Positions 60,852 to 64,000 of a stretch of 64,000 nt of DNA are shown one piece after another; within the stretch, counting starts at the first letter, position 1, and each line of letters starts with the position of its first letter. Location of the stretch: assembly GCF_016785945.1 (NCBI RefSeq), contig NZ_JAEMEF010000001.1:1-64000 (forward strand), given 5' to 3'. The notes beneath the pieces were generated by a model. It worked only from the letters and a program-made list of their open reading frames with translations. It was not told the origin of the DNA and ran no database searches. This stretch comes from Olleya sediminilitoris. GTDB taxonomy: Bacteria > Bacteroidota > Bacteroidia > Flavobacteriales > Flavobacteriaceae. The position numbers were made by a program, and so were the translations under genes.

Positions 60852-61019
60852 ATGAAAACAACAACATCCATATTCAATTTAATAGAAATATTTACAAAAG
60901 CTAAACGAAATATAGCCAAAGCTGTTAATCCACAAGAGCATTGTGAGCACAAACAACTACACGACTATTATTGTGACGCAGAATTAAACAAAGGAATTAT
61001 TGACAATTCAATTATATAA
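60852..61019 (+). CDS. Small His/Cys-rich peptide, 55 residues
   Basis: A complete 55-codon frame from ATG to TAA: basic N-terminal half (IFTKAKRNIAKAV) followed by PQEHCEHKQLHDYYCDAEL, which has three His and two Cys within 13 residues, a pattern suited to metal binding. No signal peptide. It lies 25 bases before the cupredoxin-like gene on the same strand and after an AraC-regulator gene, so it is likely co-transcribed. I do not recognise a family. Short length means translation needs testing. Confidence 0.6.
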   Translation: MKTTTSIFNLIEIFTKAKRNIAKAVNPQEHCEHKQLHDYYCDAELNKGIIDNSII

Positions 61020-61043
61020 CAACAAATCTATAAAATTAAAACA

Positions 61044-61433
61044 ATGAAAAAATTAATCGCAACTTTAGTATTAACATTAACTCTTTTAGTATCTGTTAAT
61101 GCACAAGACAAAATGATGAAAAACGACACTGTAAAAACAGTAGCACTAGAGCAGACTACTGGTGAGTTTACACAAAAAGGTTTAACTATAAGCGAAGGAA
61201 CTTATGTATTTGAAATTGCAAATAATGCAGTTGGTAAAGATGTTGGTTTTGTACTAATAAAAAAAGGAGCTGATGCATCCAATCCAGAAAACCACATTAA
61301 AACAGCCTATGTTACTAGCGTTGTTAAAGACGGAGAAACACAAAGTAGCAAAGCGACAACATTAGCAAAAGGAGAATACACATACTTTTGCCCATTAAAT
61401 AATACACCTCAGTACACCTTAACTGTACAGTAG
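61044..61433 (+). CDS. Secreted cupredoxin-like protein
   Basis: 129 residues. Signal peptide ending VNAQ at about residue 20. The mature part has a small beta-sandwich, and its last 25 residues (GEYTYFCPLNNTPQYTLTV) hold the C-terminal copper-loop-like arrangement of cupredoxins with a Cys, though the usual His after it is replaced by Asn-Thr-Pro and no second His cluster is evident. Probably periplasmic. Preceded by the His/Cys-rich peptide gene. Whether it binds copper is unproven. Confidence 0.75.
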   Translation: MKKLIATLVLTLTLLVSVNAQDKMMKNDTVKTVALEQTTGEFTQKGLTISEGTYVFEIANNAVGKDVGFVLIKKGADASNPENHIKTAYVTSVVKDGETQSSKATTLAKGEYTYFCPLNNTPQYTLTVQ

Positions 61434-61508
61434 ATTATTAAAGTCTTATCAAATTACTTTAAGACTTAAAAATAAATGATGGATAGCCATTATATTATTA
61501 TTTAAAAT

Positions 61509-61543
61509 AAAAAAAGCCTGCTAAATTATAGCAGGCTTTTTAC
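61509..61543. terminator. Bidirectional terminator
   Basis: AAAAAGCCTGCTA and TAGCAGGCTTTTT pair around a short loop between convergent genes. It serves the cupredoxin-like gene (plus) and the small membrane gene (minus). Confidence 0.9.
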
Positions 61544-61557
61544 TTATATATTGATCT

Positions 61558-61935
61558 TTAAAAACTTTGAAGTAGAATTACCCCTAACAATACACACACA
61601 AAAGGCAAACTTAACAATAAACCTAAATTATGTTTACTTGGTTTACTTCTGTTAAACTTAGCGTTTAAAACCTTTCTAGTTTTACCATTATACTTTAACC
61701 AATTTTGAATATGTATAATAAATGAAATAATCGCAAATAAAATCCAAGCTTTATCACTTGATATTGTAGAAGCATTCATTTTAGTTAAAAAAGTGGCTAT
61801 AAACACACCAGAAACAAAAACTAAGGCAATTTGCAATGCTGAAATATAAAACAAAGCTATAGAGTTTGCTTTTTGTTTAAAACGTGTTTTAAAAGCTGTA
61901 AAAACATTAAAAAATAAGTGATCGAATGTTGTCAT
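61558..61935 (-). CDS. Hypothetical membrane protein, 125 residues
   Basis: Three hydrophobic segments (about 28-50, 64-80 and 104-122) with basic residues between them. No recognised family. It lies between a terminator and the DUF5689 gene's terminator, so it is transcribed by itself. Confidence 0.7.
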   Translation of the reverse strand: MTTFDHLFFNVFTAFKTRFKQKANSIALFYISALQIALVFVSGVFIATFLTKMNASTISSDKAWILFAIISFIIHIQNWLKYNGKTRKVLNAKFNRSKPSKHNLGLLLSLPFVCVLLGVILLQSF

Positions 61936-61944
61936 AAATGATAT

Positions 61945-61978
61945 AAAAAAAACTGCTACAATGTAGCAGGTTTTTTTT
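61945..61978 (-). terminator. Terminator of the DUF5689 gene
   Basis: ACTGCTACA and TGTAGCAG(G) form the stem, with T tracts on both sides. On the minus strand it ends the DUF5689 transcript 14 bases after its stop. Confidence 0.88.
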
Positions 61979-61992
61979 GATAAAATAAATTA

Positions 61993-63402
61993 TTAGTTAG
62001 ATAAAACTTTTAAATTATCTAAGTGATATCTTGTTGTTGCGTCTGGATCAGAACCTTCATAAAAGAATCCAATATTTACATTTCCTTCATACTGAGATAT
62101 ATCGATTGTAGTAATTGGTTGTAAACCACCAAAACCAGTAGTTGAACCATAAGGTATTTCTGCATTTAAAGGTTCCCAAGTCGCTACTAAAGGGTCTCCT
62201 GAAAAATCAGTAGATATGTATGCTGATAGTATAATACCATTAGAAAATGCTACTTCAAGATCGAATGATAATAGGTTATCAGAGCTAGTCCCTAAGTCGA
62301 TTACTGGTGTAACTAACCAAACATCTGCTTCAGAATTATTAGAGCTAAAAGCCGAAATCCTAGAGTAATCATTATTATTGAAACCACTAATAAACCAATC
62401 TGTATTTGTTCCGCTAACATTTACATTAGTCCAACCTTCATTGGTATAATTTCCAAACCCTTCAAAATCCTCTTCATAAACAACATTAAAATCATCAATA
62501 TTTAAAAGAGAACAACGTGTGTTTTCAAAAACTACGTCTTCTGTAGAATTTAAAGTCAATAATGTAGTATCTCCTGAAAAGTTTTTAACAATTACTCCAG
62601 AAATAGAACCATTTAATGTTGGTAATAACTCGTTTTTAAAAGTTGAGAAAGCACTAGTCTCTAAAATAAGTTCTGAATATTCTAACCCGCTACAAGACTG
62701 TAATGTGCGTTGTGTGTCATAATCTTCAGTAGGGTCAAAATAACGTTCACCAGCTAAATCATCTGCAAACTCAACATTATCAAATTTTACAAACATACCT
62801 ATGTGCTCACCACTTACCACTCCAAAAGTTAAATTTAATGGAATAATAGTTTCTGTAGTTGCAGAACGTAAGACATTTGAACTTTCTTGACTATTAGTTA
62901 GAGCTGTTACTGTAGTACCATATTGATCAGATTCAGTTCCTCCACCAATTGTAATGACACCATTACCAACTCTTGTTTCTCCAATATGTAGACCGTTTAA
63001 CTTAATATAAACCTCACGACCTTTATTAAATTTATTGTATATATCTGATGAACTTGTAATAACTTGTAATCCTGCAGTTGGGTTTTCAGCTTTATCTTGT
63101 ATATAAAACTCTTTAAAAAAGTTTCCCGTTGCATCAGAAGAACTTACATATCCTTTAACTACAATATTTGTATCTACTGGAAATGGAATATCATCGTCAG
63201 AACTATACATTGCTTTAACTTCTTCAATTGAGACTAAATCTAATGCACCTGTTTCAATCTGACTAAGTAATAAATTTAAAGCTAAATTCTCTTCATTTCC
63301 TTGTGACTGTGGTACAGAATAATCATCGTCCTCTACACAAGACGTTATAGCTAATAAAGCCATAAGACTAAAAGCTAATGTTAAAATTTTATTCGTTTTC
63401 AT
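61993..63402 (-). CDS. DUF5689 lipoprotein with choice-of-anchor-like domain
   Basis: 469 residues. Lipobox ITSCVEDD with Cys at about residue 22 and acidic residues after it, the Bacteroidota surface-export pattern. DUF5689-like OB-type region at about 65-290 (VVKGYVSSSDATGNFFKEFYIQDK), then a jelly-roll region (about 308-469) with FEDFEGFGNYTNEGWTN. Such proteins usually follow TonB-dependent receptors and may help bind nutrients on the surface. It lies 41 bases after the receptor gene on the same strand. Confidence 0.85.
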   Translation of the reverse strand: MKTNKILTLAFSLMALLAITSCVEDDDYSVPQSQGNEENLALNLLLSQIETGALDLVSIEEVKAMYSSDDDIPFPVDTNIVVKGYVSSSDATGNFFKEFYIQDKAENPTAGLQVITSSSDIYNKFNKGREVYIKLNGLHIGETRVGNGVITIGGGTESDQYGTTVTALTNSQESSNVLRSATTETIIPLNLTFGVVSGEHIGMFVKFDNVEFADDLAGERYFDPTEDYDTQRTLQSCSGLEYSELILETSAFSTFKNELLPTLNGSISGVIVKNFSGDTTLLTLNSTEDVVFENTRCSLLNIDDFNVVYEEDFEGFGNYTNEGWTNVNVSGTNTDWFISGFNNNDYSRISAFSSNNSEADVWLVTPVIDLGTSSDNLLSFDLEVAFSNGIILSAYISTDFSGDPLVATWEPLNAEIPYGSTTGFGGLQPITTIDISQYEGNVNIGFFYEGSDPDATTRYHLDNLKVLSN

Positions 63403-63443
63403 AATTGTAATATTAATTATTAATAATTTCCTTTTTCTTTTTT

Positions 63444-64000
63444 TTAAAACCTAAGATACACATTTACAAAGTAATTAGCTCCTCTACCATACCAGTACTT
63501 AGGACCAAAAACTCTTTTCTCTAAATTTACATCATCTCTTAAAGCTCTGTAATCTGCACGTCTTCCTTGTTCAAAACCACCAGTTTTATATTGCTTATCT
63601 AATAAGTTACCAACACTTGCAAAAAATCCGATAAATTTATCTCCAATTTTCCAAGACTTACCTCCAACTAAATTAACAACCATATAGCTATCAAACTTTT
63701 CTTGTTTTAATAAATCTACAGCTATTTCTGGATCATAATCATTGTAAGGTAATCCGTCCGCATCTGTATAGAATTCATTTGATCTTGATAATGGACTTAC
63801 GTCAATGTATGCGTTATCAAAAAAGTTAGCTGTTGCTCCAAACCACCAGTAATCAGGATCTCTATATTCAAACCCAACTGAGTATGCAGTTTGTGGTCCT
63901 CCTGCTACTTTATAATTTTCAAGATTAGAAGTACTTACTAATCCAGAGGTATTTACAACATCACCACCTTGAACATCTATAAAGTCTTCTGATGTTGACG
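63444..64000 (-). CDS. TonB-dependent receptor, C-terminal part (cut by window edge)
   Basis: The last 185 codons of an outer-membrane receptor; the gene continues to the right. It shows barrel strands (SVGFEYRDPDYWWFGATANFFDNAYIDVSPLSRS), a YNDYDPEIAVDLLKQEKFDS segment, and the C-terminal strand pattern ending NYFVNVYLRF with terminal Phe, typical of outer-membrane barrels. The frame is open to the window edge. Followed by the DUF5689 lipoprotein gene, a common receptor/lipoprotein pair. Substrate unknown. Confidence 0.9.
   Translation of the reverse strand, partial: STSEDFIDVQGGDVVNTSGLVSTSNLENYKVAGGPQTAYSVGFEYRDPDYWWFGATANFFDNAYIDVSPLSRSNEFYTDADGLPYNDYDPEIAVDLLKQEKFDSYMVVNLVGGKSWKIGDKFIGFFASVGNLLDKQYKTGGFEQGRRADYRALRDDVNLEKRVFGPKYWYGRGANYFVNVYLRF

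Noticed and set aside
61478-61490. Possible fourth copy of the structured repeat (ATGGATAGCC)
   Set aside because: Only about ten bases match; the paired ends and the CCTGACC word are missing.

Overview
The window is chromosomal DNA from a low-GC member of the Bacteroidota, almost certainly a Flavobacteriaceae species. Four things point there. Most visible promoters carry the Bacteroidota -7 box TAnnTTTG, often with a TTG or TTTG box about 17-21 bases upstream. Shine-Dalgarno sequences are largely missing. Three secreted proteins end in type A sorting domains of the type IX secretion system (T9SS). Many genes are typical flavobacterial families: DUF4271, DUF4296, DUF5689, DUF6252-like, a DnaE fused to a proofreading exonuclease, and a TonB-dependent receptor. 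I cannot name the genus. I see no prophage, insertion sequence, CRISPR array or plasmid backbone; most of the window is ordinary core genome with some accessory islands.

Layout. 1-1106: a tandem array of 248-base units, each holding one small secreted-peptide gene, then tRNA-Asp. 1173-9079 (minus strand): DUF58, a ClpP paralogue, thioredoxin, DNA polymerase III alpha, a ferritin-like four-helix protein and a lipoprotein. 9224-12662 (plus): rpsP, rimM, a TrmN6-like methyltransferase and a glutaryl-CoA-type dehydrogenase. 12996-17340 (minus): three nucleotide-sugar genes (UDP-glucose dehydrogenase, UDP-HexNAc dehydrogenase, UDP-HexNAc 4-epimerase) beside a decayed WecA-type initiating transferase. 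17388-22267 (minus): ferredoxin and its reductase, Mrp and NifU-like iron-sulfur proteins, an alkyltransferase-like protein, a LysE exporter and TrmB. 22454-29108: a glycosyltransferase, a PhoR/PhoB-like two-component pair, two related T9SS proteins and a LuxE/PaaK-like enzyme. 29239-39950: housekeeping genes (tyrS, dihydroorotase, polyprenol-phosphate mannosyltransferase, hemD, pckA) and a saccharopine-dehydrogenase-like gene with an Lrp regulator.

40049-48466 is the most accessory-looking part. A minus-strand operon encodes a phage-tail-collar protein, a leaderless periplasmic-binding-fold protein and a 1313-residue T9SS protein with nine 82-residue repeats. It diverges from an unknown 144-residue gene followed by a membrane protein, a NarL-type kinase and its regulator. 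48535-58384 returns to housekeeping and envelope genes (Bax-inhibitor-like protein, metallopeptidase, YraN, LD-carboxypeptidase, metG, OmpA-type lipoprotein, tex). 58951-61433 carries an HDAC-like deacetylase, an AraC regulator, a 55-residue His/Cys-rich peptide and a cupredoxin-like secreted protein. The right edge holds a DUF5689 lipoprotein downstream of a truncated TonB-dependent receptor.

The signals I would look at first are: (i) a dispersed structured repeat in three copies (18912-19009, 22352-22442, 39268-39393) whose paired ends covary; (ii) the 248-base small-peptide gene array at the left edge; (iii) the collar / binding-protein / repeat-adhesin operon; (iv) the WecA remnant beside an orphan sugar-precursor cluster; (v) the His/Cys-rich mini-gene next to the cupredoxin-like gene.
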